This document shows positions 24,662 through 34,070 of a DNA stretch of 64,000 nucleotides, piece by piece. The notes under the pieces were generated by a model. It was given only the letters and a program-made list of their open reading frames with translations, was not told the DNA's origin and searched no databases. How positions within the stretch are numbered: position 1 is the stretch's first letter; each line of letters opens with the position of its first letter. Source of the stretch: JABMQB01 sp963678235 (lineage in GTDB: Bacteria; Bacteroidota; Bacteroidia; Bacteroidales; Prolixibacteraceae). Both the position numbers and the translations under genes were made by a program. The stretch covers positions 1,674,001-1,738,000 of the forward strand of contig OY782766.1 of the NCBI GenBank assembly GCA_963678235.1, in the 5' to 3' direction.

Positions 24662-25867
24662 ATGGAATCCATCAAAGAAATATATATAATTGGACAGGGA
24701 CCTTCTAGTAGTCACACCATGGGCCCCGTAAAAGCATCAACAAAGTTTTTAGGCTTATACCCTAATGCCGAAAACTACATTATTACCTTATTTGGGAGTT
24801 TGGCATTAACCGGGAAAGGGCATCTGACAGACAAGGCAATACTGAACGTTTTTGAGGGAAGGAAGGTAGAAATTTTATGGAAAAAGGATACTTTTTTGCC
24901 CTGTCATCCAAATGCCATGAAATTTGAAGCATTCGACAAAAATGGCATCCTTATCAGAGATTGGACAGCATATAGCATTGGAGGAGGAAGTATTATTGAT
25001 GATACCACTTCTTTTGAAACACAAACGGTTTATCCTCACAATAAAATGGAAGATATTCTGGATTATTGTAATGAAAATGGCATCCAACTTTGGGAATATG
25101 TGGAAGAATTTGAGGGACCTGAAATATGGGATTATCTGAAAGAAGTTTGGAATGTGATGCAAGCCTGTGTAAAAAAAGGGTTAAGCAAACAGGGGGTTTT
25201 GCCCGGCGAAATAAAATTGGCAAGAAAAGCCGGGTCATTCAAGTTACAGGCAGCAAATTTTTCGGGACCATTTAAACGAAGGTCACAGGTATTTGCTTAT
25301 GCTTTGGCTGCATCCGAAGAAAATGCTGCAGGAGGAACTGTAGTTACCGCCCCAACCTGCGGTGCAAGCGGCGTAATTCCAGGTGTTCTTCATTACTTTA
25401 AAAAGGTCTATAAGGTTAGTAAAGAGGATATTTTAAAAGCCCTTGCCACCGCCGGGTTAATTGGCAACCTGGTTAAAACCAATGCATCCATTTCGGGTGC
25501 AGAAGTGGGCTGTCAGGGCGAAGTTGGAACGGCCTGTGCCATGGCTTCGGGAGCAGCAACGCAACTAATGGGTGGAGCCATCGGGCAAATTGAATATTCG
25601 GCGGAGATGGGCATTGAGCATCACCTTGGACTAACGTGCGATCCTGTTGCAGGACTGGTGCAAATTCCTTGTATTGAACGAAATGCCTTTGCAGCCGAAA
25701 GGGCACTCGCACATAATACCTACGCTCTCATGTCGGACGGGAGACACCGAATTAGTTTCGACGAGGTGGTGGAAACCATGTATAATACGGGAAAAGATAT
25801 TCAAGCCCAGTATCGTGAAACTTCAATTGGCGGGCTTGCGAGATACTCTGCCATGCCTAAATGTTAA
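24662..25867 (+). CDS. sdaA: L-serine ammonia-lyase, iron-sulfur type
   Basis: 401 residues. It converts L-serine to pyruvate and ammonia using a [4Fe-4S] cluster. GPSSSHTMGP is at about residues 14-23 (beta domain), and the catalytic alpha domain carries APTCGASGVIPG, CQGEVGTACAMASG and CDPVAGLVQIPCIERN, which include the cluster cysteines. Both domains are in one chain, as in the single-polypeptide type. The chain is shorter than E. coli SdaA (454), mostly in the N-terminal domain. Confidence 0.92.
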   Translation: MESIKEIYIIGQGPSSSHTMGPVKASTKFLGLYPNAENYIITLFGSLALTGKGHLTDKAILNVFEGRKVEILWKKDTFLPCHPNAMKFEAFDKNGILIRDWTAYSIGGGSIIDDTTSFETQTVYPHNKMEDILDYCNENGIQLWEYVEEFEGPEIWDYLKEVWNVMQACVKKGLSKQGVLPGEIKLARKAGSFKLQAANFSGPFKRRSQVFAYALAASEENAAGGTVVTAPTCGASGVIPGVLHYFKKVYKVSKEDILKALATAGLIGNLVKTNASISGAEVGCQGEVGTACAMASGAATQLMGGAIGQIEYSAEMGIEHHLGLTCDPVAGLVQIPCIERNAFAAERALAHNTYALMSDGRHRISFDEVVETMYNTGKDIQAQYRETSIGGLARYSAMPKC

Positions 25868-25896
25868 TTATTTGGGGAAGTCTTTTCCGTCGTTGA

Positions 25897-27027
25897 TCAA
25901 TCGTATTTATTAAAAAAACGCTTCAGTTTTTGAGTAAGTTGATCATAAATTGGTTTTGTGAATTCCACAAACATATCCTGAGTGGAAGGCAATGGAAGTA
26001 CTTTCCCTTTAGTTAATTCCAATTGTTCGTTGGTCAAAGCTTTTTCATCACCAACATAAATTGCATAGGTATTCGTCCAAATAAATTCGCCGGGGATTCT
26101 TTCATTCACCACAACTTCTCCATTTGCAAAATCAGTAACATGGACTTCTAAAATTCCTCTAGATTTAGCCATATCTGTCAATGTTTTTAGTTTGGCTTTA
26201 TAGGTATGATAACTTACTTTGCTTGTATCGCGGCTTTCAACTTTTACCCTTTTTGTAAGGGTTTCTTCCTTTTCGGAATGCTCGCTTCGTCCAACTTCAA
26301 AATCGTAAAACTGAAGGTTAACAACAAAATCAGGATATTCAATACCCAATCTTTCTGCCTGATCAGGAGAAAATATATTGACAAAAGATTTTGGAGGATA
26401 AGTATCGTTCAGATATTTAAAAACCTCCCCATAAAAAAACTCTGACGAAAGCTGGTAGCGTTTTGAATGAACAGGAATCGCCTCAAGGACTACTTTTAGT
26501 GTTCCCATTTGCTTTGCTAAAGCAATCTTTTCTGCTACGTCTTTGTAGCCCGAAACCAGTTCTTCTACCCTCTGAAAATTTCGATAGGCAATGCGAACCG
26601 ACTCCAAGGTATTTTCATCCAACCGGGCAACAGCAAATAAATATCTTTCTTCTGCCGCTTTATTCCTGGTCATGTCCAGATTAGTTGTGTAAGTTTTCGG
26701 GGCAGGAATAATGGAATAAGCAACTGGAGATGACCTTATTTCCCTTGCTAAATTATTCACCCGCTGCATTAACTGGAATGTTTTATCCCATTTAAACTCT
26801 TCATTACCAGACAACAACAAATCAATTTCATCTTGAGACCATTGAATTGCCAAGGGATAACTTTCTTTAACTACCGACTGTGCATTTTTACTTTTTGGAT
26901 TCGACTGAAGCCGCTGAACTGCTTTTGAAACTGCCGAAAAATAATCCCCTTTTTCCATCGCTTTTTTACCTGTTGAACAAGCAATTAGAAATAGAACAGG
27001 CAAAATTAAAAACATTGCTTTTTTCAT
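25897..27027 (-). CDS. Lipoprotein of unknown function
   Basis: 376 residues with a lipoprotein signal (LPVLFLIACSTGKKAMEKGD). The N-terminal third is helical with a TPR-like flavour (MEKGDYFSAVSKAVQRLQSN); a second part contains beta-rich segments and paired Thr/Lys-rich strands. I cannot place it in a named family. It is the last gene of a minus-strand run with the PAP2 gene 11 bases upstream, so both are probably envelope proteins made together. Confidence 0.7.
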   Translation of the reverse strand: MKKAMFLILPVLFLIACSTGKKAMEKGDYFSAVSKAVQRLQSNPKSKNAQSVVKESYPLAIQWSQDEIDLLLSGNEEFKWDKTFQLMQRVNNLAREIRSSPVAYSIIPAPKTYTTNLDMTRNKAAEERYLFAVARLDENTLESVRIAYRNFQRVEELVSGYKDVAEKIALAKQMGTLKVVLEAIPVHSKRYQLSSEFFYGEVFKYLNDTYPPKSFVNIFSPDQAERLGIEYPDFVVNLQFYDFEVGRSEHSEKEETLTKRVKVESRDTSKVSYHTYKAKLKTLTDMAKSRGILEVHVTDFANGEVVVNERIPGEFIWTNTYAIYVGDEKALTNEQLELTKGKVLPLPSTQDMFVEFTKPIYDQLTQKLKRFFNKYD

Positions 27028-27038
27028 TCGTAATAGTT

Positions 27039-27833
27039 TTAGAATTTAAATGAAAGATAAACACCCGGCGTTCCATCCTGAAAACATGGGCTAAATGTTA
27101 GATGATCATTTTCATGAGATTTATAAACCAAGGTTCCGATGGCAATTCCCAATGTTGCACCCATAAAAACATCACTGGTCCAATGCCTGTTATCGTAAAT
27201 CCTGGAAATACCGGCCAAGCCAGCCAGACCGTATGCAGCATAAGGTACCCATCCCGTATTTTTATATTGAAGGGCAAAAATCGTTGCAACCGAAAAAGCA
27301 GAAATTGTGTGTCCTGAAGGGAAACTCCGTCCATTGCCCGGACCACCAAAATCAAAAGCCCCGGTAACATTCCAAGCATCCGGCCTTTTTCTTCCGAAAA
27401 GTTTTTTTGGAACCCAAACAAATAACCCACTTAGAGCATAACTTTCAACTGCCATTAATCCCGTTGATTGGGCTTTTGGGTTGTTAAAAGCAAGGCCCCC
27501 AAGATAAAAAGAAGCGGCAAATGCTATGGAATATCTGCTTCCCAAAGGATCTAAATAATTATGGGTAAAGCCTCCAATACCTTTGCTATAATTATCTTGC
27601 ACGAATTCCTGGATAGGCTCATCTAAAAAAAACAATGCAGTAGTTGTTCCGGCAATAGCACCAAATTTTGCCCAATCCCTACCCTTCCATTTTATGGGCG
27701 AAATAACCATGTCCCTGGCATCGGTATAGTAATGTTTAAAGTATGCAGAATTAAGTTTCAGGGAATCGACCTGAGCATAATTATTAAAAGTGAGGGAAAT
27801 TAGAAATAAGGCAACCAACAGTATTTTTTTCAC
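27039..27833 (-). CDS. PAP2 family membrane phosphatase, exported
   Basis: 264 residues, start GTG at 27833, with a signal peptide ending near NNYAQ. The three acid-phosphatase motifs are complete: KKLFGRKRPD (143-152), PSGH (172-175) and SRIYDNRHWTSD (S210 to D221). Enzymes of this type dephosphorylate lipid phosphates such as undecaprenyl-PP or phosphatidate, facing the periplasm. The exact substrate is not predictable. Confidence 0.88.
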   Translation of the reverse strand: MKKILLVALFLISLTFNNYAQVDSLKLNSAYFKHYYTDARDMVISPIKWKGRDWAKFGAIAGTTTALFFLDEPIQEFVQDNYSKGIGGFTHNYLDPLGSRYSIAFAASFYLGGLAFNNPKAQSTGLMAVESYALSGLFVWVPKKLFGRKRPDAWNVTGAFDFGGPGNGRSFPSGHTISAFSVATIFALQYKNTGWVPYAAYGLAGLAGISRIYDNRHWTSDVFMGATLGIAIGTLVYKSHENDHLTFSPCFQDGTPGVYLSFKF

Positions 27834-27902
27834 AAAACCAGCTTTACATATCTATATTTCGAAGTATAAAGTATTTAAACTTACTTCAAAGAAAAGATCA
27901 AA

Positions 27903-28676
27903 TTAATCATTTTCTTTTGACTTTTCCCATATTTTATCCATTTCGGCAAGCGACATCTTTTTTAAATCAATTCCTTTTTGAAGGGTTTCGTTTTCGAGGT
28001 ATTGAAACCGTTTCATAAACTTTAGGTTTGTTCGCTCAAGGGCCGTTTCAGGGTCAACCCCATAAAGCCTTGCAGCATTCACCATGGCAAAAAACAAATC
28101 GCCGAATTCAGCTTCCATTTTGTCTTTATCTACCTTTTCAATTTCTTCTTTCAGTTCATTGATCTCCTCCTGCACTTTATCCCAAACCTGCTCTTTGTGC
28201 TCCCAGTCGAACCCCACACCACTTACCTTTTCCTGAATACGGTTTGCTTTTACCAACGATGGCAATGCTAATGGAACACCTTCAAGAACCCTTTTGTTTC
28301 CGCCTTTTTCTTTTAATTTAAGGGCTTCCCAGTTTTGTTCCACTTCTCGTGCATTCTCAACCTCAACATCACCAAATATATGTGGATGTCTGTAAATCAA
28401 TTTCTTATTGATTCCGCTTAAGATATCCGCCATGTTAAATGCCCCTTTTTCTTCGCCAATTTTCGCATAAAAAACAATGTGCAGCATTAGATCGCCCAGT
28501 TCCTTCTTAATTTCCTGAAGGTCGTTTTTTAATAGGGCATCAGCCAATTCATACGTTTCTTCTATGGTTAGCTTTCTCAACGATTCCAAGGTTTGTTTAC
28601 TGTCCCAGGGGCACTTTTCCCTAAGCTCATCCATAATATCCAACAACTCCCGAAAAGCATCTAATTTTTCCTGCAT
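27903..28676 (-). CDS. mazG: Nucleoside triphosphate pyrophosphohydrolase MazG
   Basis: 257 residues. It hydrolyses (d)NTPs to NMP and pyrophosphate. The N-terminal MazG repeat shows CPWDSKQT, EETYELADAL and ELGDLMLHIVF (ExxE...ExxD metal site); the second repeat has EEINELKEEIEKV and EFGDLFFAMVNAARL. Complete, of usual length (about 263 in E. coli). A 69-base gap separates it from the PAP2 gene downstream. Confidence 0.95.
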   Translation of the reverse strand: MQEKLDAFRELLDIMDELREKCPWDSKQTLESLRKLTIEETYELADALLKNDLQEIKKELGDLMLHIVFYAKIGEEKGAFNMADILSGINKKLIYRHPHIFGDVEVENAREVEQNWEALKLKEKGGNKRVLEGVPLALPSLVKANRIQEKVSGVGFDWEHKEQVWDKVQEEINELKEEIEKVDKDKMEAEFGDLFFAMVNAARLYGVDPETALERTNLKFMKRFQYLENETLQKGIDLKKMSLAEMDKIWEKSKEND

Positions 28677-28839
28677 ACCTAATCTTTAATGAAATTCAAT
28701 TTGCTAAAGTAAACATAAATGAAAAGGCGAATGTTCCCTTACACTAAAAGTTATTCAAACTTGTCAACCAAAAAAATCTCGCTTTTATTGAACCTTTTTA
28801 TTTTAAAGTGTACAGAACACGTAAAAAGGATGATGAATC

Positions 28840-29049
28840 ATGATGAAAATTAATCAAAACAAGAAATATATTCATTGGATTGGAGTTATATTAGTGTTGT
28901 TCATGGGGTTTATTTTTTTGTCGGGACCAGGCAAAAATCCGCATGAATTTAACGAAGCGATATTTAGTTTAACAAAGATAACATTTGCTCCGTTAATTAT
29001 TTTAGTATCTTACGCTTATATGGTTTTTTTGATTTTTAGCAAGAAGTGA
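28840..29049 (+). CDS. DUF3098 small membrane protein
   Basis: 69 residues with two hydrophobic helices (about 10-28 and 47-66) separated by a polar loop with SGPGKNPHEFNEAIFS, the DUF3098 signature. In Bacteroidota DUF3098 genes are usually found near ftsX, but here the gene overlaps an ECF sigma gene by four bases (GTGA, 29046-29049), which implies coupled translation. Function unknown. Confidence 0.75.
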   Translation: MMKINQNKKYIHWIGVILVLFMGFIFLSGPGKNPHEFNEAIFSLTKITFAPLIILVSYAYMVFLIFSKK

Positions 29050-29627
29050 ATTTTCCAAGAAGAAACATAAAGAATACCAGCGACGAAAAGCTCATGCAAA
29101 ATATATGTTTGGGTGACCAACCGTCGTTTAATGAATTATACAGAAGGTACAAAAATCGATTGTTCTATTATTTCTATCGGATGCTGGGATCGTGCGAAGA
29201 ACTATCCAATGATTTTTTGCAAGATCTGTTTTTCAAAATAATTGATAAGCCGGAAATGTACAATCCATCCTATCCTTTTAAAAAGTGGATTTTTTCGGTT
29301 GCTCACAACATGTGCAAGAATGAATACCGGAAAAGGGAAGTACGAAAAGTAATGCTCCAGGAAGAAAATCCTGATCGGTATAACGATGAACACATTGTAC
29401 CAAAAGACAGCGCAAAGGTTATTTCCCTTGCTTTTGAAGCAATCGATCAATTAAAACCAAAATCAAAAGAAATATTGCTACTAAAATACCGTGAAAATTT
29501 CAGTTTGAAAGAAATTGCCGAAATATTGGAACTCAATGAAGGTACTATAAAATCACGGCTTCATTATGCCAGGATTGAATTATCAAAGGCATTGTCAAAA
29601 CATAAAATCAATAACAAACTTGCATAA
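29046..29627 (+). CDS. ECF-type RNA polymerase sigma factor
   Basis: 193 residues. Region 2 spans about residues 25-95 (FNELYRRYKNRLFYYFYRML, then DFLQDLFFKII and KKWIFSVAHNMCKNEYRKRE), and region 4 about 130-185 (LLKYRENFSLKEIAEILELN, EGTIKSRLHYAR). The start is GTG inside the stop region of the DUF3098 gene. The next gene, two bases after the stop, encodes a small one-helix membrane protein in the place of an anti-sigma factor. No SusCD or FecR gene is adjacent, so it is not a typical PUL sigma. Confidence 0.92.
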   Translation: MNFPRRNIKNTSDEKLMQNICLGDQPSFNELYRRYKNRLFYYFYRMLGSCEELSNDFLQDLFFKIIDKPEMYNPSYPFKKWIFSVAHNMCKNEYRKREVRKVMLQEENPDRYNDEHIVPKDSAKVISLAFEAIDQLKPKSKEILLLKYRENFSLKEIAEILELNEGTIKSRLHYARIELSKALSKHKINNKLA

Positions 29628-29629
29628 TT

Positions 29630-29995
29630 ATGAAAGAATTAACTGATAACGAATTGCAAAACATTCTTGCAGAAGACAGGTTAAACTGTCAAGCTGATCC
29701 GTCAATTGAATCGAGGCTTAATTATGCGTTTATGCTTAAAAATAGCCAAAACAAAGTTCACCAAAATTCTATATTTGGAGGTTTCGCAAGCCTATTTTCG
29801 TTGAAACACATCTCGATTAAAGCTGCGTTTGTTTCTGTACTAATAATTATTTCATTTTTAAACTTTCAAAAAGATGGAGATACGCAAATAAGCCCCTTAA
29901 CCGATACCTGCAAAGTAATCTATCCGTATTCGTTAGATTCGGCAAACGTTCTTCCATTTTATGGAGATAGTTGTTTTACGGTGAAAAATTTATAG
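29630..29995 (+). CDS. Small single-span protein in anti-sigma position
   Basis: 121 residues: a cytosolic N-terminus (about 1-60), one transmembrane helix (about 63-78) and a short external tail with two cysteines (about C94 and C115). The N-terminus starts KELTDNELQNILAED and has no zinc-binding HxxxCxxC motif. Position two bases after the sigma gene and topology suggest an anti-sigma factor or co-regulator, but no family was recognised. The stop overlaps the convergent DUF2723 gene by six bases. Confidence 0.65.
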   Translation: MKELTDNELQNILAEDRLNCQADPSIESRLNYAFMLKNSQNKVHQNSIFGGFASLFSLKHISIKAAFVSVLIIISFLNFQKDGDTQISPLTDTCKVIYPYSLDSANVLPFYGDSCFTVKNL

Positions 29996-32986
29996 ACTCA
30001 AAACCCCTTTTTGTTGCATCACTGACAGGTTTTCGGCAAATGCACTTTTCACTTTTGGAAACCGTTCCTGAAGTCCGTTTTTATCAATTATTTTAGTAAA
30101 CTTCTCCAGAAAATATAAATCTTCCCGTATATCCTGAAAGGCACTGGCAGCCTGTGTTTTACTCAAAGAGTTATAATAGTCAAATTTCTGTATTGTAGGT
30201 TCAACTAAAAGTTCCAACTGTTCTTCCGCTTCTTTTTGCATACCAGCCCTGAACATTAACTCAATGGTATTTATATATGAAAGGTCGAGGGGAATCACAG
30301 GTACAGGCAACATTTCGACGCATTTATCAATCACGCGTTCAGCCCTTTGTAGATCACCTTGCTGAATCAAATTTTTGGCAAGAAGGTTAAAAGTACTTCG
30401 CAATTGAAATACGTTAGCGTTATAAATCGTGTTATAATCCACAAACACTTTTGGGTCATTCACATTTCCCCATGAAAACGAATCCATCAGTTGAGAATAA
30501 AGTTTTTCGGTATCGCAGGGCAGGTCTTCACCCCAATTTTTGAGTGAATTAGTTTTAGGAACCAACCTGCAAACCAGGCCTTCTAAGCGCGTATATTTTA
30601 GCAAATCATGTTTGTAGGCTTCCATTTTTGAAACGAAACAAATTGGGCGAGACTGCGCATTCGAAGAAATAATATCCCAAAATGCCAATTCATGCTTATA
30701 CATGTGTTTTTTTAATTTGATCGAAATTGGAACATCACCCATTAAGCTATCAGCAACTACGCTTATATAAAGCTCGTTTGCCGGAATAAAATCGATGGTT
30801 TGCCCATCGGTTGTGCGCCTTTTTGATTTTTCGTTATCTGATGCAACAAACTTCAAAACACTCTCAAAATTTGTTGGTCTTTTAATTTCCGGTAAAACCG
30901 GGATATAAGCCAAAGCATCCTCGTCAATCTTGTTCTGTGGAAGCATCATTTTTAAGCCTTCATCGTCGTATTTTTTATCTTTCAACTGATCGATAAACCA
31001 ATTGGCACCCAGAAATGGCATAATGACTATTCGCACATCCCTCCTGATTTTTTCCACTTCCTGGCAATATAATAAAGGATATGTATCGTTATCACCACTC
31101 GTAAACAGGATTGCATTCTCAGGGCATGAATTTAAAATATTGGCGGCAAAGTCCCTGGCTGCAAATCGATCCGAACGATCATGGTCATCGTAATTCTGGC
31201 TTATTAGTAAAACCGGACTGCACAACATCAGGATTAACAACAAAACATAGGAAATATACCCTGCGGATATTTTTTTAGAAAGAAGCTTGTATAAGCCAAG
31301 ATAACTTAAGCCAATCCAGATACAAAAAGCCAGAAAAGAGCCAACAAAAACATAATCCCTTTCACGCGGAACAATGGGAATTTCGTTAATATACACAACC
31401 AAACCAACACCGGCCATAATAAAAAGGACAAGAATGTAATAAAAATCGGATTTGCGATTAAGATAATGGTAGGCCATACCGATTAATCCAATGAATAACG
31501 GCAAAAAGAAGTAGGTGTTTTTTGATTTATTTTCGGTTTGATCCGACAATACATCCTGATTGCCCAACCTGATTGAATCCAAAAAATTTATGCCACTTAG
31601 CCAGTTTCCACGGGTAATTTCGCCCCGTCCCAGATCATCGTTTTGCCTGCCCACAAAATTCCACATAAAATAGCGCACATACATTTGGTTCAACTGAAAG
31701 CGAAAGAAAAACTGTAGGTTCTCACGAAATGTTGGAATCCTGACCACCTTATTTTCCCCTCTTCCATTTACCCGAACCGGTTTGCCTTTTATGTTTACCC
31801 AATCTTTGTACGCCCTGATATGCTCAGGTGAATTACTGTACATCCTCGGGAATAAACCAATTGTTTCAGGCGAATAAGTATAGCTCGCCGGAAGTTCAAT
31901 TTCTTCGTATTTACCATCAAATAGTTTTTTGGTCGTGCGGTTTTCAAGCCCAACAATCACCGAATTAAAATTTTCCCCTTTAATTAATGGACGTTTAGGA
32001 TACTGTTCTCGGTTCAGGTAATCAACCAATGAAAAAATATTATTTGGTTCACCAAAATTAACCGGGGTACCAGCCTGTGAGCGAATAAGTGTTACTGCAT
32101 AAACTGAAAAACCGACCAGGATTAATACTATGGATTGATAACCAATCAGTAAAAATTGTTTGTTTTTTCTTTCCAAAAATCGAATTAAAACTAAAGAAAC
32201 AATAGCCAGAAGCCCAATTCCGACAATTAATCCGGAGTTAACAGGTAAATGGAAACTATTTACAAAAACCAAATCGAAATACGATAAATACGACAAGTAC
32301 AGAGGGGTAAGCATATAAAGAATGAAAATCAACACAAAAAAACCGATGACTGCAGAAAGCAAAAGTGTCTTGTAAGAAAAACCTTTTTGCCTTATAATAA
32401 TCAGCATAACTATGGTTGGAATGATTAGCAGGTTTAACAGATGCACGCCAAGGCCTAAACCACTTATTAATGCAATAAACAAAAGCCATTTGCTATTTCG
32501 GGGTGCCCCATAATTTTCGTCCCATTTTAGAATCCCCCAAAATGCAAGCACAAGAAAAAACATGGACAAGGCATACACTTCACTTTCAACTGCCGAAAAC
32601 CAAAACGAATCGGTAAAAGCATAAGTCAAAGAGCCCAGTAAAGCACTTCCAATACATAAGAAAAGATTTGATTCCAGTTTTTTTGAAAAAAGATAAATAA
32701 TATGAAAAAGAAAATATACGGTGAGAGCACTAAAAAAAGCCGAACCAAGATTTACTGCCCAGGCAATTTTTTGGGGATTCCCGAACGACAATAATGAAAA
32801 CAAACGGCCAATAAGCATAAATAACGGCGCTCCCGAAGGATGGTTTACCTGTAACCCGGATGCGGAAAGGATAAATTCGCTGCAATCCCAAAAGCTGGTT
32901 GTGGGTTCCAGCATTAAAACATAGACTATAAACGACAGTAAAAACACACTCCATCCACTGATAAAAACTACTGATTTGTTGTTCAT
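29990..32986 (-). CDS. DUF2723 multispanning membrane protein
   Basis: 998 residues. DUF2723 covers the N-terminal part (EPTTSFWDCSEFI near residue 30, HPSGAPLFMLIGRLFSLL), with about twelve hydrophobic helices in the first 600 residues, then a soluble C-terminal part with TPR-like helices. The fold resembles GT-C glycosyltransferases of the protein O-mannosyltransferase type, with an acidic residue pair (WDCSE) in the first external loop. Large proteins of this type are a hallmark of Bacteroidota and may act in protein O-glycosylation; the direct substrate is unknown. Confidence 0.85.
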   Translation of the reverse strand: MNNKSVVFISGWSVFLLSFIVYVLMLEPTTSFWDCSEFILSASGLQVNHPSGAPLFMLIGRLFSLLSFGNPQKIAWAVNLGSAFFSALTVYFLFHIIYLFSKKLESNLFLCIGSALLGSLTYAFTDSFWFSAVESEVYALSMFFLVLAFWGILKWDENYGAPRNSKWLLFIALISGLGLGVHLLNLLIIPTIVMLIIIRQKGFSYKTLLLSAVIGFFVLIFILYMLTPLYLSYLSYFDLVFVNSFHLPVNSGLIVGIGLLAIVSLVLIRFLERKNKQFLLIGYQSIVLILVGFSVYAVTLIRSQAGTPVNFGEPNNIFSLVDYLNREQYPKRPLIKGENFNSVIVGLENRTTKKLFDGKYEEIELPASYTYSPETIGLFPRMYSNSPEHIRAYKDWVNIKGKPVRVNGRGENKVVRIPTFRENLQFFFRFQLNQMYVRYFMWNFVGRQNDDLGRGEITRGNWLSGINFLDSIRLGNQDVLSDQTENKSKNTYFFLPLFIGLIGMAYHYLNRKSDFYYILVLFIMAGVGLVVYINEIPIVPRERDYVFVGSFLAFCIWIGLSYLGLYKLLSKKISAGYISYVLLLILMLCSPVLLISQNYDDHDRSDRFAARDFAANILNSCPENAILFTSGDNDTYPLLYCQEVEKIRRDVRIVIMPFLGANWFIDQLKDKKYDDEGLKMMLPQNKIDEDALAYIPVLPEIKRPTNFESVLKFVASDNEKSKRRTTDGQTIDFIPANELYISVVADSLMGDVPISIKLKKHMYKHELAFWDIISSNAQSRPICFVSKMEAYKHDLLKYTRLEGLVCRLVPKTNSLKNWGEDLPCDTEKLYSQLMDSFSWGNVNDPKVFVDYNTIYNANVFQLRSTFNLLAKNLIQQGDLQRAERVIDKCVEMLPVPVIPLDLSYINTIELMFRAGMQKEAEEQLELLVEPTIQKFDYYNSLSKTQAASAFQDIREDLYFLEKFTKIIDKNGLQERFPKVKSAFAENLSVMQQKGVLSL

Positions 32987-33025
32987 ATTTTCTTTGACGG
33001 TACACGCCTAATCAAAAAAGTTCAG

Positions 33026-33060
33026 TTTAATTTTATTCTAATAAAAAGTGCTTATTTTTG
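33026..33060 (+). promoter_or_regulatory. Promoter for the phoH-purC-tlpA operon
   Basis: -7 TATTTTTG (33053-33060) is an exact TAnnTTTG match with TTTA at 33026-33029 in the -33 place (23 bases between), 22 bases before the TTG start. Confidence 0.5.
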
Positions 33061-33082
33061 TAGGGAACAAAAAATAGTATAC

Positions 33083-34069
33083 TTGGAAAAAGAAATATAC
33101 CTTGAAGGAATTGACCCACTTGAGTTTTATGGGGTTAATAATGCGAAATTTGACCTGATAAAAACCTATTTCCCAAAACTTAAAATCGTTGCAAGAGGCA
33201 ACTCTGTTTATGTACAGGGCGATGACCTTGAAATAAAAAACTTTGATAAAAAGTTTGCCCTGATCCTTGATCATTATTATCAGTTTAATATCCTGACATC
33301 TGAAATTATCCGACAGATAATGATGAATGAACTGGATGAAATTAACGGAGGCGGTAATCTTGAGAAAGATATTCTAGTTTTTGGAAATAACGGCAAACCA
33401 GTAAGGGCACGAACTGCCAACCAACGAAAGTTAGTGGAACAGGCACAGAAAAATGATTTGCTTTTTGCCATTGGTCCGGCAGGTTCGGGGAAAACTTACA
33501 CGGCGATTGCACTGGCCGTAAGGGCATTAAAAAACCGGGAAATCAGAAGGATTATTTTGAGCAGGCCAGCCGTTGAAGCTGGTGAAAATTTAGGGTTTCT
33601 TCCGGGCGATTTAAAAGAAAAAATCGATCCCTACCTGCAACCCCTTTACGATGCACTTTTAGATATGATCCCAGCTAAAAAAGTGGAAGAATTTATGAAA
33701 GATGGCACCATTCAGATTGCTCCTTTGGCATTTATGAGGGGCCGGACTTTAAGCAATGCTTTTGTGATTCTTGATGAAGCGCAAAACACAACCGTGAACC
33801 AAATAAAAATGTTCCTGACAAGGATGGGTCTTAATACTAAGTTTATCATCACTGGTGACGTTACCCAGATTGACCTTCCAAAGAAAAGCAACTCGGGACT
33901 GGTGCAGGCAATGAAAATACTTAAAGGAATAAAATCGATCGCAGTAATAAAATTTGACACCAACGATATTTTAAGGCATAAAATTGTTCGCGATATTGTA
34001 AAAGCGTATGACAAATATTATGCGGAAAGAGATATGAATAAAGAGAATATCGAAACTAAAAAAGAATAA
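33083..34069 (+). CDS. phoH: PhoH family P-loop ATPase
   Basis: 328 residues. Walker A GPAGSGKT is at 131-138 and Walker B FVILDEAQN around 227-235, with TGDVTQIDL as sensor; the N-terminal domain is the usual KH-like part of PhoH. PhoH proteins are linked to RNA metabolism and stress, often near ybeY. The start is TTG at 33083; no better ATG is in frame. The purC gene begins one base after the stop, so the two are cotranscribed. Confidence 0.93.
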   Translation: MEKEIYLEGIDPLEFYGVNNAKFDLIKTYFPKLKIVARGNSVYVQGDDLEIKNFDKKFALILDHYYQFNILTSEIIRQIMMNELDEINGGGNLEKDILVFGNNGKPVRARTANQRKLVEQAQKNDLLFAIGPAGSGKTYTAIALAVRALKNREIRRIILSRPAVEAGENLGFLPGDLKEKIDPYLQPLYDALLDMIPAKKVEEFMKDGTIQIAPLAFMRGRTLSNAFVILDEAQNTTVNQIKMFLTRMGLNTKFIITGDVTQIDLPKKSNSGLVQAMKILKGIKSIAVIKFDTNDILRHKIVRDIVKAYDKYYAERDMNKENIETKKE

Positions 34070-34070
34070 T

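Noticed and set aside
29046..29995. The ECF sigma and its neighbour as the regulator pair of the pectin SusCD
   Set aside because: They lie 30 kb away, and the downstream protein lacks a FecR-like periplasmic domain.
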